DNA of 64,000 bases from an uncultured Lachnospiraceae bacterium (GCA_902781215.1 CACZIO010000004.1:1-64000); one strand, 5' to 3'. Positions 42,646-52,343 are shown, counted from the first letter of the stretch. Numbers and translations: made by a program. Notes: generated by a model not told the origin, from the sequence alone.

Positions 42646-44031
42646 ATGTCCAGTCAGCAGAATACAGGGGGCATCAGTCATAATATGTCCCTGTTTGAAT
42701 ATACGCCGATTCCGGCTGCCGTCATGACGCTGGCGGTCCCCACGATCATCACACAGCTCATCAATATCATCTACAACTTCGCGGACACCTGGTACGTGGG
42801 CCGCACCGGCAATGCCGCCATGGTCGCGGCACTCTCCGTCTGCATGCCGGTCTTTGTCCTCCTGGCGGCAGTTGCCAACCTGTTCGGCATCGGCGGCGCA
42901 AGCGTGATCTCACGTGCCCTGGGGCGAAAAGACCCGCATCATGCGCGAAAGGCTTTTGCCTTCTGTTTCTATGCCGGGCTGGCTGCCTCCCTGGTCTATG
43001 CCGCAGTGATCCTTCTGCTGCGCGCCCGCCTCATTCCCGTGATCGGAGGTGACGATGCCTCCTATCCCTACATCTACGATTACATGTTCTGGACCATGAT
43101 CATCGGTGCCGTCCCGACGGTCGGAAATGTCCTGTGCGGTCATCTGGTGCGGTCTGTCGGCGCAGCAAAGGAAGCCGGTTTCGGTATGTCCATGGGCGGC
43201 GTCCTCAATATCATTCTGGACCCGTTGTTCATGTTTGTGATCCTTCCGCCCGGAAATGAAGTGACCGGCGCCGCCATTGCGACCTGCCTGTCAAATACCG
43301 CGGCTTTCGTCTATTTTCTGATTTATCTCTACCGGCACAGGAACCATCCTGTCCTGACCATGTCCCCCGCCGATTTTTCGGTGCAGAACGGCATTCCCGG
43401 AGGCGTCATCTCCATCGGTGTTCCGGCCGCCCTGGCAACCATGATGGCCATGTTGTCCAACATCGCCGCCAACGCGCTGGTAAGCGAATACGGGAGCGCC
43501 GCTGTGGCAGGCATGGGCGTCGCCAAGAAGATCAACATGCTCGCCTTCAATACGACCATGGGTCTTACCCAGGGTGTCCTGCCTCTGCTCGGTTACAGCT
43601 TCGGGGCCGGCAATTACCGACGTCTGAAGCAGTCGATCCTGTTCACCGGTGCAGTGGGACTGGGATTCAACCTCCTTTGTACGCTGCTCTTCCGTACCTT
43701 TGCACCGGCCCTGGTGGCTTTCTTCATCGCGGAACAGGCTTCCGTCGAATTCGGCAGCGCTTTCCTGCGGGTCATCGCCCTCGCGACCCCGCTTGCCTCC
43801 CTCTGCTATCTGACCAATACGGTCTTTCAGGCATCGGGCCGCCGCTTCAGTTCCTTCATTCTTTCCATTCTCCGGAAAGGCTGCATGGACATCCCGCTGA
43901 TGTTCCTGTTTAAGTCCGTCATCGGCATGTACGGTATTGTCTGGGCAACGCCGACGGCGGAAGTTGGTTCACTGGTCGTCGCGGGGGTTCTGATCATGTT
44001 GATGGTGCGCGACGTGCGGAAAAACCGGTAA
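42646..44031 (+). CDS. MATE-family efflux transporter
   Basis: A 461-residue membrane protein with about 12 hydrophobic helices, a multidrug/toxin antiporter driven by Na+ or H+. Family signs: FEYTPIPAAVMTLAVPTIIT at the first helix, GGASVISRALGRKD after helix 2, and in the second half GMGVAKKINMLAFNTTMGL and QGVLPLLGYSFGAGNYRRLK. Length matches. ATG 42646 is chosen because AGAGG lies nine bases upstream; the longer upstream frame lacks a site. It is a single forward gene, divergent from the radical SAM operon and convergent with hemW. What it exports is not visible. Confidence 0.93.
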   Translation: MSSQQNTGGISHNMSLFEYTPIPAAVMTLAVPTIITQLINIIYNFADTWYVGRTGNAAMVAALSVCMPVFVLLAAVANLFGIGGASVISRALGRKDPHHARKAFAFCFYAGLAASLVYAAVILLLRARLIPVIGGDDASYPYIYDYMFWTMIIGAVPTVGNVLCGHLVRSVGAAKEAGFGMSMGGVLNIILDPLFMFVILPPGNEVTGAAIATCLSNTAAFVYFLIYLYRHRNHPVLTMSPADFSVQNGIPGGVISIGVPAALATMMAMLSNIAANALVSEYGSAAVAGMGVAKKINMLAFNTTMGLTQGVLPLLGYSFGAGNYRRLKQSILFTGAVGLGFNLLCTLLFRTFAPALVAFFIAEQASVEFGSAFLRVIALATPLASLCYLTNTVFQASGRRFSSFILSILRKGCMDIPLMFLFKSVIGMYGIVWATPTAEVGSLVVAGVLIMLMVRDVRKNR

Positions 44032-44035
44032 AACC

Positions 44036-44075
44036 GCATGCAAGCATGCAGCACGCATGGCCGCACCGCGGGAGC
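44036..44075 (+). repeat. 40-bp direct repeat, copy 1
   Basis: A 40-base sequence (starting GCATGCAAGCATGCAGCACG, ending CCGCGGGAGC) right after the MATE stop is repeated exactly at 44239-44278. It is the GGCC-capped hairpin module of the family F element, here in partial form. Confidence 0.8.
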
Positions 44076-44090
44076 GGCGCAGGTTGGGTT

Positions 44091-44285
44091 TGTAAAAGCT
44101 CTTCGGATTGCTTCGTGCGGCTTGCACCGCACTCCCGCAATCCTGCCACAGGCATTCGCAAATCGCCCCGCTCGCTCAAGTGCTTCGCGGGGCTTTTTTG
44201 CTCATGCCTGTGGCCCCGCGCTATGTCCATGCGTTTCTGCATGCAAGCATGCAGCACGCATGGCCGCACCGCGGGAGCTTTTACA
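44091..44285 (-). repeat. Structured intergenic element (family F, copy 2) overlapping the hemW stop
   Basis: Bounded by TGTAAAAGCTC (44091-44101) and GAGCTTTTACA (44275-44285), whose right arm includes the hemW stop codon. Inside: CCACAGGCAT/ATGCCTGTGG enclosing GCCCCGC/GCGGGGC, and CCCGCG/CGCGGG enclosing CATGCG/CGCATG and CTGCATGC-AA-GCATGCAG. Unpaired TTCGCAAATC, CTCAT, CTATGTC and GGCCGCA match the copy beside groEL, as does the placement of the terminal stem over the stop codon. The 40-bp repeat's second copy (44239-44278) is its right-hand part. Confidence 0.6.
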
Positions 44286-45531
44286 GCAGGTAGTCGGCGA
44301 GGATGTAGTTGCTGATGTCGATGCCGCGTTTTGTCAGGCGGAATCCTTTTTCCGTTTCTTCCATCACGCCCTGGGCCAGATGTTTGTGGATGACTTTTCC
44401 GTAAATATCCTTCAGAGCGCGTCCGGGGAACCTTCTCTCAAAATCTTCTTTCTCTATGCCCCCGCACATGCGCAGGCCGAGAAACATGAATTCCTCTATT
44501 TTCTCCTCTTCCGTAAGGACATGACGATCCGTACATATTCCTTCCAGCCAGGCGGTTGATCCGGGTGGTGATTCCGATCCGGGCAGGTCGGTCATTTTTT
44601 CTCCGGAAAGCGCTTCCTCGTCAGCAGGCTCCAGGTATGACAGGTATGTCTTCAGGTCGGCAATGTTCGAAAACCGGGCGCCGTCCACATAGGAGGCCGC
44701 ACCGATGCCGAGTCCCAGATATGGGTGCCCTGTCCAGTAACCGCAGTTGTGTCGGCACTCTCTGCCTGGTTTCGCATAATTGGAGATCTCGTAGTGCCTG
44801 TACCCGTGGCCGGCCAAATAGTCTTCTGTATACCGGTACATCTCGCGGTCCGTATCCTCATCCGGAAGCGACGGGAGCTTTCCTGCATCCTGCAGGGCTG
44901 CAAACTCCGTCCCGGGCTCCATGATCAGGCTGTAGGCGGAGATGTGCTCCGGCTCCCAGGCGCAGATACCCGTCAGTGTATCCGCCCAGGAAGAGAATGT
45001 CTGCCCCGGCAGGGCGCTCATCAGATCTATATTCACATTATCAAAGCCGGCCTTCCTCGCCATCAAAAAGGCTTCCTTCGCCTGGCCGGTATTGTGGATC
45101 CTGCCCAGGAGGCGCAACTCCTGATCCTGCAGAGACTGGACACCCATCGACAGGCGGTTGATCCCGGCTTGTCGAAAAGCGCGCAGCTTTTCCTGATCTG
45201 CTGTCCCGGGATTCAGCTCCATACTGATCTCCGCATCCTTCCCCACGTCAAAAGACACATGGACAGCCTCCATGATCCGGCTGATCTGGTCCGCAGCCAG
45301 GACCGATGGTGTACCGCCTCCCAGAAATATTGTATCCACATGCCTGCCCGTCTCCTCCGCCCAGTTTTTGCGGCTCCGGATCTCCCGGATCAATGCCCTC
45401 ACATAGCGCTCGCGCGTCTCTTCATCCTGCGGCGCAGATAGAAAGTCACAGTAGCTGCATTTTTTCAGACAGAAGGGGATATGTATGTACAGCGACAGAG
45501 CTTCTCTCCGCTTTTCATCTGCCAAAGTCAT
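44281..45531 (-). CDS. hemW: HemW-like radical SAM protein (haem chaperone family)
   Basis: A 416-residue radical SAM protein of the HemN/HemW branch. SLYIHIPFCLKKCSYCDF gives the cluster motif CxxxCxxC (about 21-28) but lacks the extra CNF-type Cys of true coproporphyrinogen oxidase HemN. FLGGGTPSVL, SMGVQSLQDQELRLLGRIHN and NVNIDLMSALPGQT are typical, and the C-terminal winged-helix region (EEFMFLGLRMCGGI) is present. A Ser/Gly/Pro-rich loop near 305-322 is extra. HemW inserts haem in respiratory proteins or acts as a chaperone. It sits downstream of lepA as in many Firmicutes, with a terminator hairpin between them. Confidence 0.9.
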   Translation of the reverse strand: MTLADEKRREALSLYIHIPFCLKKCSYCDFLSAPQDEETRERYVRALIREIRSRKNWAEETGRHVDTIFLGGGTPSVLAADQISRIMEAVHVSFDVGKDAEISMELNPGTADQEKLRAFRQAGINRLSMGVQSLQDQELRLLGRIHNTGQAKEAFLMARKAGFDNVNIDLMSALPGQTFSSWADTLTGICAWEPEHISAYSLIMEPGTEFAALQDAGKLPSLPDEDTDREMYRYTEDYLAGHGYRHYEISNYAKPGRECRHNCGYWTGHPYLGLGIGAASYVDGARFSNIADLKTYLSYLEPADEEALSGEKMTDLPGSESPPGSTAWLEGICTDRHVLTEEEKIEEFMFLGLRMCGGIEKEDFERRFPGRALKDIYGKVIHKHLAQGVMEETEKGFRLTKRGIDISNYILADYLL

Positions 45532-45546
45532 TTTTCCTCTCTAAGG

Positions 45547-45576
45547 AAAAAGACAGGACCTTCATCCTGTCTTTTT
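45547..45576. terminator. Terminator between lepA and hemW
   Basis: AAAAAGACAGGA pairs with TCCTGTCTTTTT across a six-base loop, immediately upstream of the hemW ribosome site. It can end lepA transcripts or attenuate entry into hemW. Confidence 0.8.
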
Positions 45577-45699
45577 CGTTCATTTCATATCAATCGCGTC
45601 ATGTCTTATCCACACTGTCCCGCTCTTAGCCGATGACATTTCAGATCCGGACTGCCCCGCTCCTGCCGGGTGACAGTTCAAATCCAAACACTTCATCTC

Positions 45700-47517
45700 T
45701 TACTGGGTATCCAGCTTCAGGACATTCATGAAGGCTTCCTTGGGGATCTCGACATTGCCCACGGTCTGCATGCGCTTCTTGCCTTCCTTCTGTTTCTCGA
45801 GCAGCTTCTTCTTGCGGGAGATATCGCCGCCGTAGCACTTGGCCAGGACATCCTTGCGCATCTGGCGTACGGTCTCGCGGGCGATGACGCGGCCGCCGAC
45901 CGCTGCCTGGATCGGCACATCAAAGAGCTGGCGCGGGATCTCGTCCTTGAGCTTCTCGCACATCTTGCGGCCGCGCTCGTAGGCGCCGTCCGCATGGACG
46001 ATGAAGGAGAGCGCGTCGACGGGCTCCTTGTTGACCAGGATATCCATCTTGACCAGCTTTGACTCCTCGTAGCCCTTGAGCTCATAGTCAAAGGAGGCAT
46101 AGCCTCTGGACCTGGACTTGAGGGCGTCGAAGAAGTCATAGATGATCTCATTGAGCGGCAGTTCGTATTTGAGGACCGCGCGGGTCGTCTCGATATAGTC
46201 GGTGCTGATATAGCGGCCGCGCCGCTCCTGGCAGAGCTGCATGATGGGGCCGATGAACTCCGTCGTGACCATGATCTCGGCGTTGACGATCGGTTCCTCC
46301 ATCCGGTCGATGGAGGAGGGCTCCGGCAGATTGGACGGATTCGTCAGTTCGATCATGGTGCCGTCGGTCTTGTAGACCTTGTAGACGACACCGGGCGCCG
46401 TGGAAATCAGGTCCAGGTCATATTCCCGCTCGAGGCGTTCGAGGATGACTTCCATATGGAGGAGTCCCAGAAAGCCGCAGCGGAAACCAAAGCCGAGTGC
46501 CAGTGAGGTCTCCGGCTCGAAAAAGAGGGAGGCGTCGTTGAGCTGCAGCTTTTCCAGCGCATCCCTGAGATCGGGATAGCGCGGGGTCTCGGCGGGGTAC
46601 AGGCCGCAGTAGACCATGGGCTGGGCCTTTTTATACCCGGGCAGGGCTTCCGCACAGGGCCGCTCGCTCTCGGTGACTGTATCACCGACGCGGGCGTCGC
46701 GGATGTTTTTAATGGACGCCGTGAAATAGCCGACCATGCCGGCGGACAGCTCTTCACAGGGGATAAACTGTCCGGGGCCGAAATAGCCGACCTCGACGAC
46801 TTCAGCGGAGGCGCCTGTCGCCATCATCTTCACTTTCGTCCCGCGGCGGAGCCTGCCGTCACGGATCCTGCAGAAGACGATGACGCCCTTATAGGAATCG
46901 TACAGGGAATCGAAGATCAGTGCCTTGAGAGGGGCATCGGGATCTCCGTCCGGGGCGGGAATGTTCCGGATGACTGCCTCCAGGACATCCTCCACACCCA
47001 GGCCCTGCTTGGCAGAGATGAGCGGTGCATCGGAAGCGTCGAGGCCGATCACATCCTCGATCTCCTCCCGCACCACCTCCGGCTGGGCCGAGGGCAGGTC
47101 GATCTTGTTGATCACGGGAAAGACATCCAGGTTGTGCTCCAGAGCGAGATAGACATTCGCCAGTGTCTGCGCCTGGATCCCCTGGGTCGCGTCCACGACC
47201 AGGATCGCCCCGTCGCAGGCTGCAAGCGACCGGCTGACCTCATAGTTGAAGTCCACGTGACCGGGAGTGTCGATCAGGTTAAAGATATATTCCTGACCGT
47301 CCCGCGCATTGTAGACCAGGCGGACTGCCTGGGACTTGATGGTGATCCCGCGTTCGCGCTCGAGTTCCATGTTGTCGAGGACCTGGTCCTGCATCTCACG
47401 ACTGGTCAGAAGACCTGTCTTCTCGATCATGCGGTCCGCCAGTGTGGACTTTCCGTGATCGATATGGGCGACAATACAGAAATTTCTTATTTTATCCTGC
47501 GTTATTTCTTTTTGCAT
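45700..47517 (-). CDS. lepA: Elongation factor 4 (LepA)
   Basis: A 605-residue ribosomal GTPase. G1 [18 protein letters not shown], the DTPGHVDF G3 and [12 protein letters not shown]4 motifs are intact, as is the LepA-specific C-terminal domain ([20 protein letters not shown]). Length is exact for the family. It is proposed to act on ribosome assembly or back-translocation. It starts only 30 bases after the large binding-lipoprotein gene and may be read from that operon. Confidence 0.98.
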   Translation of the reverse strand: MQKEITQDKIRNFCIVAHIDHGKSTLADRMIEKTGLLTSREMQDQVLDNMELERERGITIKSQAVRLVYNARDGQEYIFNLIDTPGHVDFNYEVSRSLAACDGAILVVDATQGIQAQTLANVYLALEHNLDVFPVINKIDLPSAQPEVVREEIEDVIGLDASDAPLISAKQGLGVEDVLEAVIRNIPAPDGDPDAPLKALIFDSLYDSYKGVIVFCRIRDGRLRRGTKVKMMATGASAEVVEVGYFGPGQFIPCEELSAGMVGYFTASIKNIRDARVGDTVTESERPCAEALPGYKKAQPMVYCGLYPAETPRYPDLRDALEKLQLNDASLFFEPETSLALGFGFRCGFLGLLHMEVILERLEREYDLDLISTAPGVVYKVYKTDGTMIELTNPSNLPEPSSIDRMEEPIVNAEIMVTTEFIGPIMQLCQERRGRYISTDYIETTRAVLKYELPLNEIIYDFFDALKSRSRGYASFDYELKGYEESKLVKMDILVNKEPVDALSFIVHADGAYERGRKMCEKLKDEIPRQLFDVPIQAAVGGRVIARETVRQMRKDVLAKCYGGDISRKKKLLEKQKEGKKRMQTVGNVEIPKEAFMNVLKLDTQ

Positions 47518-47547
47518 ACAGTATTTCCATTGTTAATAAAACAGTGC

Positions 47548-50244
47548 TCACTCATTTTCCTTGAGGTAGACCTGTACGCGGCTCTGGATGATATCCGTGA
47601 TCTCCTCCACGGATTTCTGATCCGCAAAATAGGCCTCCGCCTCTTCCGAGACGATGCTCCAGACATCTGTGTCAGAGTTGACGGCATAATTCAGCCCCTT
47701 CACGATCTCCTTGAACTGCTGGAGATCCGACTCGCTGAAGTCGGGGAGATCTGCCGGAACGACCGCGCCGCCGTCTCCTGCCGCAGCTGCTTCGTCCTCG
47801 GTGATCACCTCCGCCGTGAAGGTCCCGCCGGCCTCTGCCAGCTCCTTTTCAAATTCAGCGACGTAGGCTTCATATTCTTCATGTGTTCCGTCAAAGTCTT
47901 CCTCCGGGATCGGAACATTCATGAGGTCTTCAGACTCCTCGACAGGAGGCATCTCCTCCTGCGCAGTTTCCTTGGTGGAATCCAGGGATACTGCATCCTG
48001 CGGTGAAGGCGAGTCCACTGCTTCCTCAGCCGCAGGGGCCTGGTCGGTGCCGGCCGCAGCCTGATCCGGCTCTGCTGCGCCGTTTGCTGCATCCGGCGAG
48101 ACGCCCTGGTCAAGCTCGCGCATGTAGGCCTCATACTCCTCGCGCTGTTCCTTGAGGCTCTCGATCAGAGCCTGTCCCTGCGCATCGATCGCTTTCTCAC
48201 TGACCGGCAGGCAGCCTTCCATCTTCATCTGATACTCAGGGAGGTAGAATCTGCGCACAAAGCTCCAGCATCCATCCGGATCAGACGTGCTGCTGTTGAT
48301 GGCAAGGCCCAGGGCCGGGCTGACAGCAGGACCCTTGTTGGATTCGGAAGGGAATCCCGTGAGGGTAATATTCAGGTCTCCGAACAGGTCCCTGGTCATG
48401 TAGTTATAATCGTAGATCGTATTGATGACCTGGATGTTCAGGATCGCGCGGTCGCCCAGATACTGGGTGAAGTAGTCGTTATATTCTTCTTCGCTGACTG
48501 CTTCCGGGAACTGTTTGACAAACTCCAGGAGCTGCCGGAACTGGTCATTATTGAAATCACAGGAGTGGGTCTCCCTGTCGATAAACTGGTCTCCGGAGAA
48601 CTCGATCGCGGACTGCAGGACCGTATCTCTGTCGATCACACCGAAGATCGCCCCTTCCTTCAGCCCTCTGTCCGCCGCGATCTGACGAGCCTTTTTGATG
48701 CTGAGGTCTTTTCCGTCTCCGATAAACTTTGTCTTTCCCGAGACACCGGAGATGGTAAAGCCGGGGACAGCCAGATACATTTTTCCGTCCGTCAGGAAGG
48801 CATCCGTGACGTTCTTGAGGAAATCGCTCTTGTCGATCTCCGCGTCGCTGTTGTAGCGGTCTGTCAGGTCCTCAAACACTCCCTTGGCGATATAGCTGTC
48901 GGTCGGCATCTGCTCTCCGATGAGCATAATGTCGGGAGCGTTTCCGGACGCAATGTCCGTATTCATCTTGGTCAGTCCGGTGGAATTATAGTATTCGTCC
49001 GTGTCCAGGTCATACTTACTGTAATCCACGAGACTGATGCGGTACTGATCGCTCTCCTTGTTGAAGCGGATCACCTCGCTGCGGACTTCATAATCGATGT
49101 AATAGCCGCCGAGCGTCAGCTCTTTCTTTTCCTTCACATCCTCCGGAGCGACCGGATCCAGCAGGTAGACCTGGACACTGGTATCGCTTCCATAGGCCTG
49201 AAGCGCGTACTGACCGTCCGCTGTCTCAAAGAAACGGACAACACCCTGGGCATCCAGATCGGAGTTGACGTAGTTGATGACAGGCTTGAGCTCACTGGAG
49301 CCTACGTTGGCACCATAGATGCCGTCCTCACCCGCCAGATAAAAATCATAGGTCATGCCGGCGTACAGGGTCGCGCCCTGCAGGGCATTGGGGAAGGTCG
49401 CAGACTCCACAAATTTTTTCTGTCCGGGATCATAGGCGCTGATCTTCATGGCAGCTGAGAAATCATCTGTCATGATCACCTTCCCGTCCTGCAGAACATA
49501 GAGCGCGCCTGTCAGGTCCGCTTCACTGACCTTGCAGATATTCTCGGCGAACTCCCCGCTCTCTCTGTCGAACCGGTCCACGCTGTCCGAAGAGGACACA
49601 TACACACCCTCCTCTGACACTGCCAGGGAGTTGATGAAATAATAGGCGTCGCTCGTGTCCTTGTTGGTCTGTGTCGTCCACTTGACCTTGCCGTCTGCCG
49701 CCACACAGCAGACCTGGTAAACACCGGTCGCATCCTCGCTCAGATCCTCCGGGATCGCCGTCTCGGCAGTCGTCCCCTCATTGGCAAGCGCATAGTCCAG
49801 CGCGGGAGAGTTCTGATAGGTAGCAAGACCCAGATAAAAACAGCCGTCATAGAAGGCGGAGGCCACAATTTCCGCACCGGCATCCAGGCCGCTGCAGGGA
49901 ATCTTCTCCAGCGCACTGCCGTCTGTCTTGAAACGCACAAGGCCGTAGCCCTGCTCCGCTTCTCCTTCATAGCTGTAATAAAAGCCGTAAAACCAGCCAT
50001 CCTCCATGCCGAGCAGCTGAACTCCATCCATATCGATGGAGGAATCCGCCACAACAACCTCTGTTGCGCGGACAACGCCGTCCTTGATCGTGACTTCAGG
50101 CATGGCTGCGCCGGCCTCCTGTGTACCACCCTTGCCGTCCTTGCCGTCTTTCCCGCTGCCTGAACCCTTGCCGCAGGCTGCAAGTGAGACAGCCAGGATC
50201 ATCACGAGCAGGAGTGCTGTCAGTCGTTTTCCTCTTATTTTCAT
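47548..50244 (-). CDS. Large extracellular solute-binding lipoprotein with an extra N-terminal domain
   Basis: An 898-residue lipoprotein: signal peptide with lipobox SLAAC (Cys 24), a Gly/Lys/Asp-rich linker, then about 340 residues rich in beta strands that look like a propeller-type domain (repeated VRFKTDG, YQVCCVAADGKVKWTTQ, SSDSVDRFDR). From about residue 370 a family-1 binding-protein fold follows (VIRFNKESDQYRISLVDYSK, APDIMLIGEQMPTDSYIAKG). An acidic Ala/Glu/Pro-rich stretch is inserted near residues 690-800. Ordinary sugar-binding proteins are about 400-450 residues. It is the last gene of the hybrid transport operon. GGAGG precedes the ATG. The ligand is unknown. Confidence 0.85.
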   Translation of the reverse strand: MKIRGKRLTALLLVMILAVSLAACGKGSGSGKDGKDGKGGTQEAGAAMPEVTIKDGVVRATEVVVADSSIDMDGVQLLGMEDGWFYGFYYSYEGEAEQGYGLVRFKTDGSALEKIPCSGLDAGAEIVASAFYDGCFYLGLATYQNSPALDYALANEGTTAETAIPEDLSEDATGVYQVCCVAADGKVKWTTQTNKDTSDAYYFINSLAVSEEGVYVSSSDSVDRFDRESGEFAENICKVSEADLTGALYVLQDGKVIMTDDFSAAMKISAYDPGQKKFVESATFPNALQGATLYAGMTYDFYLAGEDGIYGANVGSSELKPVINYVNSDLDAQGVVRFFETADGQYALQAYGSDTSVQVYLLDPVAPEDVKEKKELTLGGYYIDYEVRSEVIRFNKESDQYRISLVDYSKYDLDTDEYYNSTGLTKMNTDIASGNAPDIMLIGEQMPTDSYIAKGVFEDLTDRYNSDAEIDKSDFLKNVTDAFLTDGKMYLAVPGFTISGVSGKTKFIGDGKDLSIKKARQIAADRGLKEGAIFGVIDRDTVLQSAIEFSGDQFIDRETHSCDFNNDQFRQLLEFVKQFPEAVSEEEYNDYFTQYLGDRAILNIQVINTIYDYNYMTRDLFGDLNITLTGFPSESNKGPAVSPALGLAINSSTSDPDGCWSFVRRFYLPEYQMKMEGCLPVSEKAIDAQGQALIESLKEQREEYEAYMRELDQGVSPDAANGAAEPDQAAAGTDQAPAAEEAVDSPSPQDAVSLDSTKETAQEEMPPVEESEDLMNVPIPEEDFDGTHEEYEAYVAEFEKELAEAGGTFTAEVITEDEAAAAGDGGAVVPADLPDFSESDLQQFKEIVKGLNYAVNSDTDVWSIVSEEAEAYFADQKSVEEITDIIQSRVQVYLKENE

Positions 50245-50255
50245 ATTTCCTCCAT

Positions 50256-50374
50256 AATCGAAGATTCCGCGCTGAGAAATTCGCAAAGCCGATTTCTCAG
50301 CTGCGATCCACAGAGCATTGTGCCACGCACAATGCTCCGACATGAAAAAAACTGTATCGACAGTTTTTTTCATG
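50256..50374 (-). repeat. Four-hairpin intergenic element E3 (before the binding lipoprotein)
   Basis: Forward-strand order: H1 AATC/GATT (50256-50266), H2 GCTGAGAAAT/ATTTCTCAGC (50271-50301), linker TGCGATCCACAG, H3 AGCATTGTGC/GCACAATGCT (50314-50336), linker CCGA, H4 a 15-bp stem with loop ATCG (50341-50374). H4 includes the stop codon of the upstream MacB-core-like gene, and H1 ends three bases short of the ribosome-site region of the next gene. Confidence 0.75.
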
Positions 50375-52274
50375 TTTCTGTCTCCAGTGCCGATGCCTTA
50401 TCAGCAGAATCCTCCAGTTCTTCCGCTTTCTCCGCGGGTTTCCCGTGGATCCTTTCTGCCTGGCGCTCATAGAGCCTGTCCTGGATATTTCCGATAATGC
50501 CGCCCACGGTCCAGCTCTTGTGGGTCGCATACCACAGGACCAGGAAGAGCAGGAAGACCAGGGGCGCGAAACGCAGGACCAACTGCAGCAGTGCATAGGG
50601 AATGAGCATGTCCTCCCATGCCAGCGCCACATTCTCCCAGTAGGGATAGCGAATTGCCGCGGTCTGCATACTGCGGACGCCCGGCTGTGCAACCAGGGAT
50701 GCCAGACGGAAGGTGTCGTATCTGGATGTGTTCTCCACCACCGTGATCTGGTCCATGGAGACCCCGGCCTCCCGCATGCATTTCTGGATCGTTCTGAGGG
50801 CATATCCGGAAACCGGATCCGGCAGGATGGCCTCATAGCAGCTCACCCTGTTGCGGTTGATCTCCGGCTTCTCGGGCACATTATTATTTCCGCTCTGACT
50901 GCCCTTACCGCTCTGTCCGCGGTTCAGATCCCGGTCCTCCGCGGTAGGCTTGTCAAGGTCTTCATCATCGGCATCTTCTTCGCCGGTCTTGCTGTCTTTT
51001 TCCTCCGCGGCGTCCTTGTCGTCCGTCTCCTGACTGCTGCCGGCCCCGGCGGAGGGAGTCCCGATCCCGGTAGATTCATCCTCTCCTGTTTCGGTTTCCT
51101 CTTCCCCTTCGTCCTCTGCGGCCAGGAGTGTGGGCTCTGAGAGACGATACTCCGCATCTACAGATGACAGCCGTCCGGCAGTCTCCTGCAGAGCAGTCCC
51201 CGCCGGACTCTCTGCCGCGCCGGCGTCCCGGCCGGAAGCCGATCCGGAAACCGGCTGCCAGGCCGCAGTCCGCGGAATAGCGGCTGACTGATACTGCCCG
51301 CCTCCGGGCTCCTGTACCTGACCGTCACCGGCCATCAGCTTTTCTCCGTCAACGGCCGTCAGCTTATCTCCGGCACCGGCCGTCAGCTTTTCTCCGACAC
51401 TGGCCGTCAGCTTTTCTCCGTCACCTGCCATCAGCTTTTCTCCGGCAGCAGGTCCGGGCGCGGCGTCCGCGCTCTCCTGATTCATCGAAGAATCGTCCGT
51501 ATCTGTGCCGTCTCCGCCGTTCTCTGCAGGAGCTCCGACCTCCGTGTACTTACACAGGGAATCGAAGGAAATAAAGACCATGTAGCTCCCCATGCCGGAA
51601 AACTTGTAAAATCTTCCCTCCGGCCTTTTGAATACGCCGGCGACAAAATGCGGTGTCCCTCCGATGTCGACGGACTGACCCACGATATGCGGGGAACCGA
51701 ACAGTCTCCACGCAGTCTGGTCATCCAGGAGAATCCTGTCCTCCATGATCTCATCGTCGGAGAAATAGTAGCCGTCCATCAGGTCGAGCGGGTGAAAATT
51801 AAAAAAATCACCGCCGACGCCGATCATGGTCGCCGTCACCGATTCCTCCCCGAAGGCAATATCCGCGCTGCCGATCCCGCAGTAACATGCGTCGACCAGG
51901 CTCGCGCCGTTTTCGATCTGTGTATCCGACAGGGTGAGGGCATCCTCCTGCAGCGAGCGCATCAGGCTCGCGTACAGGGACATGGTCGTCTCATCGGACA
52001 TTCCCGCCGACCCGGACAAAAAGGCGCTCACCTGGGCGCTCTGCCCATCCGGTGACCACCGGGACGCACAGTTCTGATCGAGCATTCTCCCTGTGATCCG
52101 CGCACAGACTGCTCCGATCACAGCAGATACGATCCATGAGACAAGGCAGAGGATCAGCCCGGCCTTTTGCCAGAGCCGGAGCTTTCCCCAGAAGCTGCGG
52201 GCTCCCGCAGCCACCCTGCCTGCGCCCTTTCCGGCAGCGTCCCGTACTTTATTATTCAGTTTGCTGCCATCCAT
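50370..52274 (-). CDS. MacB-core-like membrane protein with tandem 8-residue repeats
   Basis: A 634-residue protein with one membrane helix near the N-terminus (LILCLVSWIVSAVIGAVCAR), an extracellular MacB periplasmic-core-like domain (ATMIGVGGDFFNFHPLDLMD, DRILLDDQTAWRLFG, IGGTPHFVAGVF) and one helix near the C-terminus (VLRFAPLVFLLFLVLWYA). The four-helix FtsX transport module is absent, so it cannot be a normal MacB permease. Residues about 245-475 are low-complexity and include five tandem GEKL(T/M)A-type octads, encoded by exact 24-base units (51333-51452). It lies between the HlyD-like adaptor and the binding-lipoprotein genes. It may couple the adaptor to the sugar-type permeases. Confidence 0.8.
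   Translation of the reverse strand: MDGSKLNNKVRDAAGKGAGRVAAGARSFWGKLRLWQKAGLILCLVSWIVSAVIGAVCARITGRMLDQNCASRWSPDGQSAQVSAFLSGSAGMSDETTMSLYASLMRSLQEDALTLSDTQIENGASLVDACYCGIGSADIAFGEESVTATMIGVGGDFFNFHPLDLMDGYYFSDDEIMEDRILLDDQTAWRLFGSPHIVGQSVDIGGTPHFVAGVFKRPEGRFYKFSGMGSYMVFISFDSLCKYTEVGAPAENGGDGTDTDDSSMNQESADAAPGPAAGEKLMAGDGEKLTASVGEKLTAGAGDKLTAVDGEKLMAGDGQVQEPGGGQYQSAAIPRTAAWQPVSGSASGRDAGAAESPAGTALQETAGRLSSVDAEYRLSEPTLLAAEDEGEEETETGEDESTGIGTPSAGAGSSQETDDKDAAEEKDSKTGEEDADDEDLDKPTAEDRDLNRGQSGKGSQSGNNNVPEKPEINRNRVSCYEAILPDPVSGYALRTIQKCMREAGVSMDQITVVENTSRYDTFRLASLVAQPGVRSMQTAAIRYPYWENVALAWEDMLIPYALLQLVLRFAPLVFLLFLVLWYATHKSWTVGGIIGNIQDRLYERQAERIHGKPAEKAEELEDSADKASALETET
51333..51452 (-). repeat. Five 24-bp tandem repeats inside the MacB-core-like gene
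   Basis: Five in-frame units, starting at 51333, 51357, 51381, 51405 and 51429, each coding GEKL(M/T)A plus two variable residues. The strict spacing and near-identical codons point to recent slippage expansion. Confidence 0.9.
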
Positions 52275-52343
52275 ATACTGTGCCTCTTCTTCCGGTCTTC
52301 CGGTTCTGTCATACAGTGTCCAGTTCCTCTGGTCCCGGACTTC

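Noticed and set aside
51333..51452. Possible CRISPR array from regular repeats
   Set aside because: The 24-bp units are contiguous, in frame and without spacers; they code for a protein repeat. No cas gene is present.
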